Below the pieces are notes generated by a model. The model was not told where the DNA came from. It made no database searches and saw only the letters and a program-made list of their open reading frames with translations. A stretch of DNA of 64,000 bases from Massilistercora timonensis (GTDB lineage Bacteria > Bacillota > Clostridia > Lachnospirales > Lachnospiraceae): assembly GCF_900312975.1 (NCBI RefSeq), contig NZ_LT990039.1, positions 496,001 to 560,000 of the forward strand. The letters are read 5' to 3'. The translations under genes were made by a program, and so were the position numbers. Positions within the stretch are counted from its first letter, which is position 1. Every line of letters begins with the position of its first letter. Positions 18,142 to 26,646 of this stretch are shown in pieces.

Positions 18142-19404
18142 TTACTCTTCTGTTCCTTCCTGTCTCTTTCTCTCTTCCAGCTCTGCGAATTTGGCGGCCA
18201 TCGTGGGATTCTTCCGGGTCAGCCGCTTGATGGTCAGATCCTCCGCCTTGTTGTTGGCAAGCCGCAGGTTATTCTCCGAGGAGAGCAGCGCCTCCTTGGT
18301 CTTCTGGAGATGATCGATGGTCTTGTCGATCTCGTCGATGGCCTTCTGGAACCGCTCGCTGGCGATCCGGAAGTTCCGGGCGAACTTCTCCTTGAAGTCA
18401 TTCATATCTTCCTCAAAATGGGAAATGTCGATATTCTGGTTCCTCACCACCTCCAGCTGCCTCCGGTAATCCAGAGCGTTGGTGGCCGCGTTGCGAAGGA
18501 TGGTGATGATGGGAATAAAGAACTGGGGCCGGATCACGTACATCTTGGGATACCGGTGGGACATGTCCACGATCCCCTGGTTGTAAAGCTCGCTGTCCGG
18601 CTCCAGGAGGGACACCAGCACCGCGTACTCGCAGTTTTTCTCCCGGCGGTCCTTGTCCAGCTCCTTTAAGAAGTCCTCGTTTTTCTTCTTGGTGGCCGTC
18701 TCGTCCATCTCATTTTTCATCTCGAACATGATGGAGATGAATTCCACTCCCTCCGGGTCCGTCTCCCGGTAAATGTAATCCCCTTTGCTCCCGCTTCTGG
18801 CGTCATTGTCTTTCTCAAAATAGGCGTGCTGAAATCCGGTGGCCCGCAGCTTGTTGAACTCGGTCTCACAGTGGATCTCCAGGCTCTCCCCCACCATCTT
18901 GGTGGACTGACGGGCCTTGAAATCCTTGTAATACGCCACCAGCTCATCCTTCATCTTCAGCTGTTCCTCATATTTCTCCTTCAGGGACTGCTCCTTTAAC
19001 TGGCTCTCCTTCTCCTCGGAATCCATCTGGGAGCGCAGCTTCTGGATCCTGGCATCCCGCTCGGCAAGCTCCTGATCCTTGGCCGCGATCCGCTGCGCCA
19101 GCTCCCTCTCCTTTTCCGCCGCAGCCTTCTGGATCTCCAGATCCCGGGCGTCCTTCTCTGCCTGAAGCCTGGTCTCCAGTTCCCGGATCCGGGTCTCCTG
19201 GCTGCTGATCTGCCCGCTTAGCTTCTGCTCCGTCTTCGTCCGGGCCAGCTCTTCCGCCGCCTGCTTCTCCAGGCGGAACTGAGCCTCCCGCTCCCGGATC
19301 TCTTTCTCAAACTCTTTATCCCGCACCTGCTTCACGATCGCCGCGTAGCCGGATTCATCCACCTGAAATACTTCCCCGCACTTGGGGCATCTGATCTCCC
19401 GCAT
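18142..19404 (-). CDS. DUF2130 domain-containing protein
   Basis: This 420-residue cytoplasmic protein has unknown function. The N-terminus [17 protein letters not shown] forms half of a zinc ribbon. Residues about 25-170 are a charged coiled coil rich in Lys, Glu and Gln. The C-terminal region carries the conserved DUF2130 block: [58 protein letters not shown] and [19 protein letters not shown]. The FEMKNE stretch looks like a nuclease-type core, which is inference only. It follows brnQ by 9 nt and precedes the DUF975-type gene by 2 nt. Confidence 0.85.
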   Translation of the reverse strand: MREIRCPKCGEVFQVDESGYAAIVKQVRDKEFEKEIREREAQFRLEKQAAEELARTKTEQKLSGQISSQETRIRELETRLQAEKDARDLEIQKAAAEKERELAQRIAAKDQELAERDARIQKLRSQMDSEEKESQLKEQSLKEKYEEQLKMKDELVAYYKDFKARQSTKMVGESLEIHCETEFNKLRATGFQHAYFEKDNDARSGSKGDYIYRETDPEGVEFISIMFEMKNEMDETATKKKNEDFLKELDKDRREKNCEYAVLVSLLEPDSELYNQGIVDMSHRYPKMYVIRPQFFIPIITILRNAATNALDYRRQLEVVRNQNIDISHFEEDMNDFKEKFARNFRIASERFQKAIDEIDKTIDHLQKTKEALLSSENNLRLANNKAEDLTIKRLTRKNPTMAAKFAELEERKRQEGTEE

Positions 19405-19413
19405 AAGTCCTCC

Positions 19414-20772
19414 TTACTTCTTTGCCTCCTGCGCCTCTCTCCTCTTATGGAGGATCAGTCCGATGACCAGTCCCACTGCTCCCGGACACAGCCAGCCAAA
19501 TCCCAGGTCTCCCAGAGGCAACAGATCTCTGGCCGCCTGGGCCGCGCCGGTGATGTGCAGGAACCTTGCGGTCCCTTCCGGCAGGGCGTTGAAGAAATCC
19601 ACCAGCGCCGCGATCAGAGTGAATCCGATCACCCAGCGGTACACGATCCTGTCATTTCCAAAGGCCTTGCCAAACAAGGTCAGAAGGATCAGGGCCACCG
19701 CCAGCGGATACAGGAACATCAGCACCGGCACCGAGTAGGCGATGATGGCGTTCAGTCCCGCGTTGGCGATCACAAAAGACACCACCGCGAAGATCACGGC
19801 CCACACCCGGTAGGACGGGCCGGATGGAAACATTTTCTCAAAGGTGGCGCCGCAGCTGGTAATCAGCCCCACCGCCGTCTTCAGACAGGCCACCGTTCCG
19901 ATCAGCGCCAGGATCACGATCCCGACACTGCCAAAATAATATTCCGAGATCTGAACCAGGGCGTCCCCGCCGTTCTCCGCCGCCGGGAATACGCCCCGGC
20001 TCTGGGTTCCCACAACGGTGATCAGAAGATAGATGGCGGACATGATGATGGCGGTGAACACACCGGCCTTCACCGTGCTCACCGCGATATCTTCCGGCTT
20101 CTCCACTCCAAGAGTGCGGATCACATTGATAACGATGATGCCAAAGGCAAGGCCTGCCAGAGCGTCCATGGTATTATACCCCTCCAGGAAGCCCTTGAAA
20201 AACGCGCCGGAAGCATAAGCGCCCTGAGGCGCGATCTCGCTGATCTCTCCCATGGGAGCCGTCAGAGCCCGCAGCACCAGCACACCCAGCAGCACCAGGA
20301 ATAAAGGCGTCAGCACCTTCCCCACCCAGGTCAGGATCTCACCTGGCCGCAGGGCAAGAAACAGGGCCACCGCGAAAAAGGCAAAGGAGAAAATTCCCAG
20401 GGCCAGCGTCTGGCTCTGCGGAGAAAGCACCGTCCCGGGACCGATGGTGAAGGATACCGTGGCACATCTTGGAATGGCGAAGAAAGGACCGATGGTCAGA
20501 TACAGGGCACAGGTAAAGAACATACCGTACCCCCTCCCGATCCGGCTACTCAGTTCCAGAAGCCCGTTCTCCCGGCTGATACCCAGAGCCGCCACGCCAA
20601 GGATAGGAAGCCCCACCCCGGTCAGAAGGAATCCCGCCGACGCCTGCCACACATCCGCGCCGGCAAGCTGCCCCATGGAAACCGGGAAGATCAGGTTCCC
20701 CGCTCCAAAGAAAAGTCCAAAAAGCATGCTGGCAATCACCAGCGACTGTCGAAAATTCAACTTCTTCGTCAT
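19414..20772 (-). CDS. brnQ: Branched-chain amino acid carrier BrnQ
   Basis: This 452-residue membrane transporter has about twelve hydrophobic segments and imports leucine, isoleucine and valine with a cation. SLVIASMLFGLFFGAGNLIFPVSMGQLAG at the start is the LIVCS family signature. GYNTMDALAGLAFGIIVINVIR is a second conserved stretch. Length is standard. It heads an operon of five genes ending at 14843, and a sigma-A promoter is visible at 20852-20880. No T-box leader is obvious in the short upstream region. Confidence 0.95.
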   Translation of the reverse strand: MTKKLNFRQSLVIASMLFGLFFGAGNLIFPVSMGQLAGADVWQASAGFLLTGVGLPILGVAALGISRENGLLELSSRIGRGYGMFFTCALYLTIGPFFAIPRCATVSFTIGPGTVLSPQSQTLALGIFSFAFFAVALFLALRPGEILTWVGKVLTPLFLVLLGVLVLRALTAPMGEISEIAPQGAYASGAFFKGFLEGYNTMDALAGLAFGIIVINVIRTLGVEKPEDIAVSTVKAGVFTAIIMSAIYLLITVVGTQSRGVFPAAENGGDALVQISEYYFGSVGIVILALIGTVACLKTAVGLITSCGATFEKMFPSGPSYRVWAVIFAVVSFVIANAGLNAIIAYSVPVLMFLYPLAVALILLTLFGKAFGNDRIVYRWVIGFTLIAALVDFFNALPEGTARFLHITGAAQAARDLLPLGDLGFGWLCPGAVGLVIGLILHKRREAQEAKK

Positions 20773-20851
20773 AATCCGTCCCTCTCATCTCTCTTAAATA
20801 TTTTCTGACATCCAACCTGGCCTGTCCCCACAGACCATATTACGTTCCTCT

Positions 20852-20880
20852 ATTATACCACCTCAAGTTTGTCCCTACAA
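20852..20880 (-). promoter_or_regulatory. brnQ operon promoter
   Basis: Minus-strand TTGTAG (20875-20880), 17-bp spacer, TATAAT (20852-20857), about 80 nt upstream of the brnQ start. Confidence 0.65.
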
Positions 20881-20898
20881 TGGCTGTCTTGTCAAAAA

Positions 20899-20969
20899 GG
20901 TACAGGGCAAAATGCATTTGGGTACACCCCATTCTTCATTTGGGTACAGGGTAAAACGCAATTGAGGAC
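20899..20969. repeat. Two imperfect direct repeats of a GTACAGGG motif
   Basis: Copy one (20899-20925) reads GGTACAGGGCAAAATGCATT and onward; copy two (20943-20969) reads GGTACAGGGTAAAACGCAAT and onward, 44 bp apart. The word CATTTGGGTACA also occurs twice (20915 and 20937). Copy two runs into the long palindrome that follows. The origin is unknown; they resemble remnants of a small mobile element or protein-binding sites. Confidence 0.6.
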
Positions 20970-21011
20970 GTAGCCTTTTGTAAAAAGGCTACGTCCTCAA
21001 TTGCGTTTTAC
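20951..21011. terminator. 61-bp perfect palindrome at the end of the ABC operon
   Basis: A 29-bp perfect inverted repeat (20951-20979 with 20983-21011) with a 3-nt loop begins at the stop codon of the ABC ATPase gene. Its arms start GTAAAACGCAATTGAGGACG. A short T-run (TTTTAC) closes it on the minus strand, so it can terminate transcription. It is far longer than the other terminators here and may have another origin. Confidence 0.6.
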
Positions 21012-21742
21012 AATTCCCGGTCTCGTATGATCTGCCCATCCTCCATATACAAAATCCGGTCGCACTGGGTTGCCAGCTCTTCATCGTGGGTCACCATCAG
21101 GATGGTCACCTGGTAAATGTCATTCAGCCGCCGGAAGAGTTCCATCACCCCGTTCCGGTTGGCCTTATCCAGGTTCCCGGTGGGCTCGTCGGCCAGCAGC
21201 ACCGAAGGGGACATGACAAGCGCCCTGGCGATGGCGGCCCGCTGCTGCTGCCCGCCGGAGAGCTGACTGGGAAGGGCTTCCCGTTTTGCTTCCAGTCCGG
21301 TCTCCCGCAATAGCCCCAGCAACTGTTTCTCCTTTGCTCTGCGCCCGTCCAGAAGCAGGGGCAGGATAATATTTTCCTCAATGTTCAGCGCGGGAAGAAG
21401 GAAAATAGACTGGTACACCATCCCGATGCTGCGCCTGCGAAAGACCGCCCGTTTGCTCCGCTCCATCTGGTACAGATCCTTCCCTTTGATCCACACGCTT
21501 CCTCCGTCCGGCTCTTCTATGCCACCCAGCACATGGAGCAGGGTGGATTTCCCGCACCCGGAGGGTCCCAGGATGGCCGCGAACTGCCCCTTAGGAATCT
21601 GGAAGCTGGTCTCTTTCAGCGCGTAGACCGGATTTTCCTGGGTCCCGTAGGTCTTGCAGATCTTCTGCGCCCGCAGCCCTTCCCTATCCAGGCTAGGCTT
21701 TCCCGCCTGCCCTGTTTTCTTTCTTACTGGTTCTGTCATCAT
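21008..21742 (-). CDS. ABC transporter ATP-binding protein (second ATPase of the cluster)
   Basis: This 244-residue ATPase belongs to the MacB/LolD/BceA group. It has Walker A GPSGCGKST, signature LSGGQQQR, Walker B VLLADEPTGNLD and a switch His in MVTHDE. It would energise the FtsX-type permease encoded directly upstream; their genes abut with no gap, and its GGAGGGAGG ribosome site lies in the permease 3' end. The cytoplasmic protein has an extra 25-residue charged N-terminus. The stop codon sits in a long palindrome. Confidence 0.93.
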   Translation of the reverse strand: MMTEPVRKKTGQAGKPSLDREGLRAQKICKTYGTQENPVYALKETSFQIPKGQFAAILGPSGCGKSTLLHVLGGIEEPDGGSVWIKGKDLYQMERSKRAVFRRRSIGMVYQSIFLLPALNIEENIILPLLLDGRRAKEKQLLGLLRETGLEAKREALPSQLSGGQQQRAAIARALVMSPSVLLADEPTGNLDKANRNGVMELFRRLNDIYQVTILMVTHDEELATQCDRILYMEDGQIIRDREL

Positions 21743-24199
21743 CTATTCCTCCCTCCGTATGGTCTCCACCAGATCCAGGTTCTTCATCTCCCGCAGCAGG
21801 AAGAGAAGAGGCAGGATCACTACGCACGCCGTCATCACCGCCTGGCCTGCCACCAGGTCCCAGGGCACATCCATAGATGACGTCATCTGGGGCGCGCCCC
21901 CATCGCTGTATAAGCCGGTCAGGATGAATAGGCTGACCGGGATCCCAAACCCAAGCCCTGCCAGGGCATATAAGAAATGCTCCAGGATCAGCATTTTCAA
22001 AACTCTTCTCCTGGTCATGCCAATGGTCTGCAGGAGGGCAAATTCCCTGCGCCGTCTCCGGAGAGAAGCCGCGTCTTTTTGCAGCACCACCAGAAGCGCC
22101 GCCAGAGAGCAGGCGCTCACCAGGGCCGCCACCAGCATAAGATGAAGGCCTTTGCCGCCTACGAAGAAGGACTGCTGGTATTCCTCCGCAAAGCTTACAA
22201 CTTCCAGTCCGCCAAGCCCCATCTCTTGCGCCAGCGCCTCGATCTCCTCCCGGATCTTTTCTTCCTCTCCTGCCCGCCTGGGGGCATTCCCGGGATATAC
22301 CACTTCATTTAGATCCGCCCGCCGGACCTCCCCGGTTTTCGTCACATCCCGGTCAAGGGCGATCTCCAGGCAGACCGTTCCTTTCTGTTCCGCCCCAAAC
22401 AACTGGTCAAAGGTGTCCATGGGCACGTAAAGGATACTGTCCCCCTCCGTATAGAAGAAATCCGAGGCAGCTTCCGCCTGCGCCGCCGTCTTAAGATACT
22501 CTGAGCGCAGCATTTCCTCATGCTCGCCGGGCAGGAGAATGAGGGCCAGCGGAAGTTCCTTTAATTCCCCCTGGATCATCAGCGGAAATGTGTTCTCCTC
22601 ATAGGGAGCTCTCTCCGCTCCCACCAGGATCCCCAGGTCTTCTGCCCTCGCCCCGGACCGGGCCAGCTTCCCCTGTTCCTCCCCGTAACGGAGATACCGC
22701 CGGAAGGTGGCTTCATCCACCCCCACGACCCGCACCAGATAGCAGAGGGCCAGCTGCGCCTGCAGTTCCTTCTCCCGGGCGTCAAAATGATCCGACTCAT
22801 AGAGATCCACATCCCGCCAGACGTGAAGTTCCTCCAGATAGGCTTTGATCTCTGCAAAAGACAATCCCTCTGTTGCATTGTAGTCCTCCGCCTCTTTCAC
22901 CACGGACACCTGAGCCACTCCCTCCAGGCTTTCGATCCTCCCAGCCAGTTCTTCCAGCGTCTCTTCCTTTGCAGCTCCGCCGTCTGTACCGGCGCCGCCC
23001 GTCTCCGTCTTCGCCCACAGGGATACCCTGGGATAATCCTGCCCCTCCTCATAAGAAGCCGCCAGCCCCCGGACGTACATCATCCCGTTCAGGAACACGC
23101 ACAGGGAAATCACCAGCAAAGCACAGGACACCCCGTAATTCCTGTGGTTCAGGATCACATTCTTGGCCGCCAGCAGAGTTTCCGCCTTGAAGAAATGCCG
23201 TTTCGCCCGCAGAAGCACCGTGGTCCGGTTCACTTCCTCCTCCCGGTCATAACCGCTGACAAGATCCAGGATCCGCTCCTTCCTCGCCCTGGCGTAGAGG
23301 CCGGAGGCAGAGCAAAGGATCACCGCCCCGCTTCCTGCCAGAACCGCCCCCAGCCACAGCGGGCTGACAGCAAGCTCCAGGTCATAAGTCGGCAGGAACC
23401 GCTCATTTAACTCCCGGCAGGAGAGAAAAAGCGCCAGCAGTCCAAGGCCCATCCCCAGGGGAACCGCCAGCGCCCCGGCCAGCAGGTTTTCCCCGTAGAT
23501 ATAGAGGCGCTTCTGCCCGTCCGAGATCCCGATCCCGTCCAGAAGCCCCACTGTCTTAAGCTTCTCCTCCATGCCGGAGATCACCACGTAATAGAGGATT
23601 ACCGCCGCGAAAATGGTGATCACAAAATCGATCATCCCAATAGCCCAGGCAGATCCTGCCTTCACCTCAGAGGCATTGAGCCCGTAATAGCTCAGCAGCT
23701 TATTGTTGAAGGTAATATCATAACTGGAAATAACCGTAAGGTTTCTCCGGGAGAACACGATCTCCCGCTCTTCCTCCGGAAGCGGGTCCATATCGATCTC
23801 CGCCCCCAGTTCATTTACTTCTTTAAAAATTCCGTGGGTCCGGTGGCGGTAAGTCACCCCGCAGCACACCCGCCCCTGCAGGTCCTCTCCTTCCTCTCCA
23901 TCCCCTATGCTGCCAGAGTCCCGGGGGCATTCTGCAAGCCTCCATACCTTACGGATCCTCCCGTTTTCCTCCAGCCTTTGCGCCTGCTCCCCTGTCAGGT
24001 TGTGGAACACCGCCTCATAAGGCCCGTTTTCCTCGATCTCCTGCCGGATCATGGCCTGCAGGCAGGAGGTGGAGAAGATGGTCATCACCGTGATGAGAAA
24101 GACCGCCGCCGTCATCCCCAGCACCAGCACCGCGAACCGGGCCGGTTTCTGCCGGATCTCTTTTATTGTCACTTTCCATAAGATTCCCATACCTGTCAC
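21743..24199 (-). CDS. FtsX-type ABC permease, 818 residues
   Basis: This is a large membrane protein with about eight hydrophobic segments: one near the N-terminus, four between about residues 185 and 400, and three at the C-terminus. A soluble region of about 280 residues, presumably extracellular, separates the last two groups. The core LLVVLQKDAASLRRRRREFALLQTIGMTRRRVLKMLILEHFLYALAG is the FtsX/MacB coupling region. Such permeases export or release substrates from the membrane, including antimicrobial peptides. It is flanked on both sides by ATPase genes (no gap to either) and preceded by a two-component system, an arrangement typical of peptide sensing and detoxification modules. Substrate unknown. 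Confidence 0.9.
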   Translation of the reverse strand: MTGMGILWKVTIKEIRQKPARFAVLVLGMTAAVFLITVMTIFSTSCLQAMIRQEIEENGPYEAVFHNLTGEQAQRLEENGRIRKVWRLAECPRDSGSIGDGEEGEDLQGRVCCGVTYRHRTHGIFKEVNELGAEIDMDPLPEEEREIVFSRRNLTVISSYDITFNNKLLSYYGLNASEVKAGSAWAIGMIDFVITIFAAVILYYVVISGMEEKLKTVGLLDGIGISDGQKRLYIYGENLLAGALAVPLGMGLGLLALFLSCRELNERFLPTYDLELAVSPLWLGAVLAGSGAVILCSASGLYARARKERILDLVSGYDREEEVNRTTVLLRAKRHFFKAETLLAAKNVILNHRNYGVSCALLVISLCVFLNGMMYVRGLAASYEEGQDYPRVSLWAKTETGGAGTDGGAAKEETLEELAGRIESLEGVAQVSVVKEAEDYNATEGLSFAEIKAYLEELHVWRDVDLYESDHFDAREKELQAQLALCYLVRVVGVDEATFRRYLRYGEEQGKLARSGARAEDLGILVGAERAPYEENTFPLMIQGELKELPLALILLPGEHEEMLRSEYLKTAAQAEAASDFFYTEGDSILYVPMDTFDQLFGAEQKGTVCLEIALDRDVTKTGEVRRADLNEVVYPGNAPRRAGEEEKIREEIEALAQEMGLGGLEVVSFAEEYQQSFFVGGKGLHLMLVAALVSACSLAALLVVLQKDAASLRRRRREFALLQTIGMTRRRVLKMLILEHFLYALAGLGFGIPVSLFILTGLYSDGGAPQMTSSMDVPWDLVAGQAVMTACVVILPLLFLLREMKNLDLVETIRREE

Positions 24200-24871
24200 C
24201 TACCAGGGAAAGATCTGTCCGTCCCGGAGCACCAGGATCTGATCACAGATCTGGGCAAGATCCAGATCGTGAGTTGCCATCAGCACCGTCCGGTTCCAGG
24301 TGCCGGCGCACTCCCTCAGAAGTCCCATGATCTCCAGAGACTGCCTCCGGTCCAGCCGGGCGCAGGGTTCGTCCGCCAGAATGATCTCCGCGTCCGAGAG
24401 AAGGGCCCGCCCCAGCACCACCCGCTGCCGCTCCCCGCCGGAGAGCCTGGCCGGGAACCGCCTGCGCAGCCGGGTAAGGCCAAGGGCCTCCAGGATCTGC
24501 TCCAGCCGCTCTTCCTCCACCAGCCGACCTGTGTCCATGGCCATGGGAAGAAGGATATTTTCCTCCACCGTAAGCCCCGGAAGAAGCGCTCCCTCCTGGA
24601 GCACCAGGCTGATATGCCTGCGCCGGAACAGGGTCCTTTCCTCTTCCTTCATCTCCCCCAGGTCCCGACCCAGAAGATACACCTGTCCTCCGTCCGGCTC
24701 CTGCAGACCCGCCAGCAGATGGATGAGGGTCGTCTTTCCTGCGCCGGAGATCCCGGTAAGGGCCGTAAACGTCCCTTCCTCCAGCCTAAAACCTGCCCCG
24801 GAAAGCACCGGTTCTCCTTCCCCTCTGTCTGTAAATCTTTTCTTAAGTCCCTGAACTTTCAGTATCTCCAT
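24200..24871 (-). CDS. ABC transporter ATP-binding protein (first ATPase of the cluster)
   Basis: This 223-residue ATPase has Walker A GISGAGKTT, signature LSGGERQR, Walker B IILADEPCARLD and MATHDLD. The usual G after DEP is replaced by C, so DEPCARLD is atypical for the MacB group (normally DEPTGNLD). I chose the ATG at 24871 (MEILKVQG), with AAAGGA about 10 nt upstream; a longer TTG frame lacks a good site. It ends exactly where the permease begins. It differs clearly from the second ATPase, so the transporter may be a heterodimer. Confidence 0.9.
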   Translation of the reverse strand: MEILKVQGLKKRFTDRGEGEPVLSGAGFRLEEGTFTALTGISGAGKTTLIHLLAGLQEPDGGQVYLLGRDLGEMKEEERTLFRRRHISLVLQEGALLPGLTVEENILLPMAMDTGRLVEEERLEQILEALGLTRLRRRFPARLSGGERQRVVLGRALLSDAEIILADEPCARLDRRQSLEIMGLLRECAGTWNRTVLMATHDLDLAQICDQILVLRDGQIFPW

Positions 24872-24929
24872 TTCCCTGTTATCCTTTCTGCCTTCCAGTA
24901 TACCATCCGCTCCTGACAATCCTATGACA

Positions 24930-24979
24930 AAAGGGATGGGAAATTCTTACATTTCTGTCAGAACTTCTCCCATCCCTTT
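24930..24979 (-). terminator. Long-loop terminator after the histidine kinase gene
   Basis: A 12-bp stem (24930-24941 with 24968-24979, AAAGGGATGGGA) encloses a 26-nt loop with its own small hairpin, ending in a short T-run on the minus strand. It overlaps the kinase stop codon. It separates the two-component genes from the ABC genes, possibly as an attenuator. Confidence 0.6.
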
Positions 24980-25940
24980 ACTTCTCCTTACGCGCAAGGG
25001 GCAGGAACACGGAAAATGTGCTTCCTTCTCCTGGCCTGGAATCCACCTTCACATACCCCTTCTCCTGCTCCAGGATCAGCCTTGCAAGGTACAGGCCAAT
25101 GCCCCAGCCCTCCTGCTGCCCCGTATCCGCTCCCCGGTAAAATTTCCGGAAGATCCTGGGAATCTCCTCCCCCGGGATCCCCGGGCCCTCATCCCGGATA
25201 TGGACCGCCCCATAGGTCTCGAAGGCCTCACAGGAAATGGTGACAGTCGACCCTTCAGGGCTATATTTCACCGCATTTTCCAGAAGATTAAAGAACACCT
25301 CCTGGGTCCATCTGGGATCGTGGTTGAGACACAGGTCAAAAGACCCCACAAACCGGATCTTGATCCCCCGGGCCCTGGCTCTTTCCTGGACCGCTTCCGC
25401 AGCCCGCCTTACCGTGTGGCCGATCCCGACAGGAAGGATCTCCAGATTCCCTCTGCCCCGCTCCAGATCCACCATCTTAAAGAGGGCCTCAAGAAGCCAC
25501 TCCAGCTTGTCCGTCTCCTCTTCCAGCCGCCTCCGGGCCCTTGCCCGCTGTTCCGGCTCCAGTTCCGTCTTCCCCAGAAGCTCCTGATAGAGCCGGATAT
25601 TGGCAAGAGGCGTCCTAAGCTGATGGGACAGATCCTGGATCAGCCCCTTCAGGGCCTCCCGGTCCTTCCCGGCTTCCTCCGCCTCCCGGCCATACCGCTT
25701 CTGGATCCGCACAAATCCGTCCCGGATCACATCTTCCGCCCCTTCCCGGTCCGCCGCCTGGGAAATGTCTTCCCCCGCCAGCATCTTCTGCTGCAGAAGC
25801 TGTACCCTCTGATAAAGCTGAAAATACCGCCGCCGGAAATACACAAATCCCCCAAAGGCCGCCGCCACAAGGAGACTTGCGATCCCCAGCATCCACATTT
25901 CACCCATTCCATACTCTCCTGTCTTTTCTGTGGCCGTCAC
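24978..25940 (-). CDS. Sensor histidine kinase
   Basis: This 320-residue kinase has one hydrophobic segment near residues 16-35 and no sizeable extracellular domain, like intramembrane-sensing kinases that take their signal from an associated transporter. The H-box DLSHQLRTPLANIRLY holds His106. NLLENAVKYSP is the N-box, and DEGPGIP and GIGLYLARL are the G-boxes. The GTG start overlaps the regulator stop by 4 nt (GTGA). An alternative ATG at 25907 with AGGAG eight nt upstream would shorten it by 11 residues. Confidence 0.92.
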   Translation of the reverse strand: MTATEKTGEYGMGEMWMLGIASLLVAAAFGGFVYFRRRYFQLYQRVQLLQQKMLAGEDISQAADREGAEDVIRDGFVRIQKRYGREAEEAGKDREALKGLIQDLSHQLRTPLANIRLYQELLGKTELEPEQRARARRRLEEETDKLEWLLEALFKMVDLERGRGNLEILPVGIGHTVRRAAEAVQERARARGIKIRFVGSFDLCLNHDPRWTQEVFFNLLENAVKYSPEGSTVTISCEAFETYGAVHIRDEGPGIPGEEIPRIFRKFYRGADTGQQEGWGIGLYLARLILEQEKGYVKVDSRPGEGSTFSVFLPLARKEK

Positions 25941-26614
25941 GCCTGCCAGAGATATCCCTGGCCGTGAACCGTCCGGATCCTCCTGGGTTCCCCCGGATCC
26001 TCCTCGATCTTCACCCGCAGCCGCCGGATGGCTACCGCCAGCGTATTTTCATCCACATAGCTGCCTTCGCAATCCCAGATCCGCTCCAGAAGCTGCCCCT
26101 TGGTGAGAAGCTGTCCCGGATGTTCCAGGAAACAGAGAAGCAGCCGCTGCTCCGTACCGCTCAACGCCAGAAGCTCCCCCTGCTTTCTCACCTCTCCCTT
26201 CCCCAGGTCCACCGTAATGTCCCCGGAAGAAAGAAGAGCCGGTTCCTCCTGACGCCTTAAGATCTTCCGCACCCGGGCCTGCAGCACCGCCAGGGAGAAA
26301 GGCTTCCTCATAAAGTCGTCCACCCCCAGCTCCAGCCCCTTCACCTCGTCCATCTCCGAATCGCGGGCCGTCAGCATCAGCACCGGAAGCCTGGAAGAAG
26401 CGCGCAGCCGCCGCACCAGATCAAATCCGCTGCCGTCCGGCAGGTTGCAGTCCAGAATGAGAAGGGCAAGCCCTCCTGCCTCCAGAAGCCGCCTTCCCTC
26501 CGTCATGGTCCCCGCAGCCGCCGTCTCGTAACCCTCCAGCTCAAAAGCCAGAGCAAGCCCCTCCCGCAGGGCGCTGTCATCTTCAATGATCCCGATCTTT
26601 GGTGTCATAGTCAA
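25937..26614 (-). CDS. OmpR-family response regulator
   Basis: This 225-residue DNA-binding regulator has a receiver domain with acidic pocket EDD (11-13), phospho-acceptor Asp55 in LLILDCNLPDGSG, and Lys in MRKPFS. The C-terminal winged helix is marked by LSGTEQRLLLCFLEHPGQLLTKGQLLERIW and VHGQGYLW. It is the first gene of the two-component/ABC cluster and overlaps the kinase by 4 nt. It probably activates the downstream ABC genes in response to the kinase. Confidence 0.95.
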   Translation of the reverse strand: MTMTPKIGIIEDDSALREGLALAFELEGYETAAAGTMTEGRRLLEAGGLALLILDCNLPDGSGFDLVRRLRASSRLPVLMLTARDSEMDEVKGLELGVDDFMRKPFSLAVLQARVRKILRRQEEPALLSSGDITVDLGKGEVRKQGELLALSGTEQRLLLCFLEHPGQLLTKGQLLERIWDCEGSYVDENTLAVAIRRLRVKIEEDPGEPRRIRTVHGQGYLWQA

Positions 26615-26646
26615 ATCCCCTTATCCTCCACACTGATTTCTCTCTA

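Noticed and set aside
20773-20900. T-box leader for brnQ
   Set aside because: The transcript start is only about 80 nt from the gene, and no T-box antiterminator sequence or specifier loop is visible.
24930-24979. Riboswitch between kinase and ABC genes
   Set aside because: A stem overlapping the stop codon with a short T-run is simpler to explain as a terminator or attenuator; no known aptamer core was seen.
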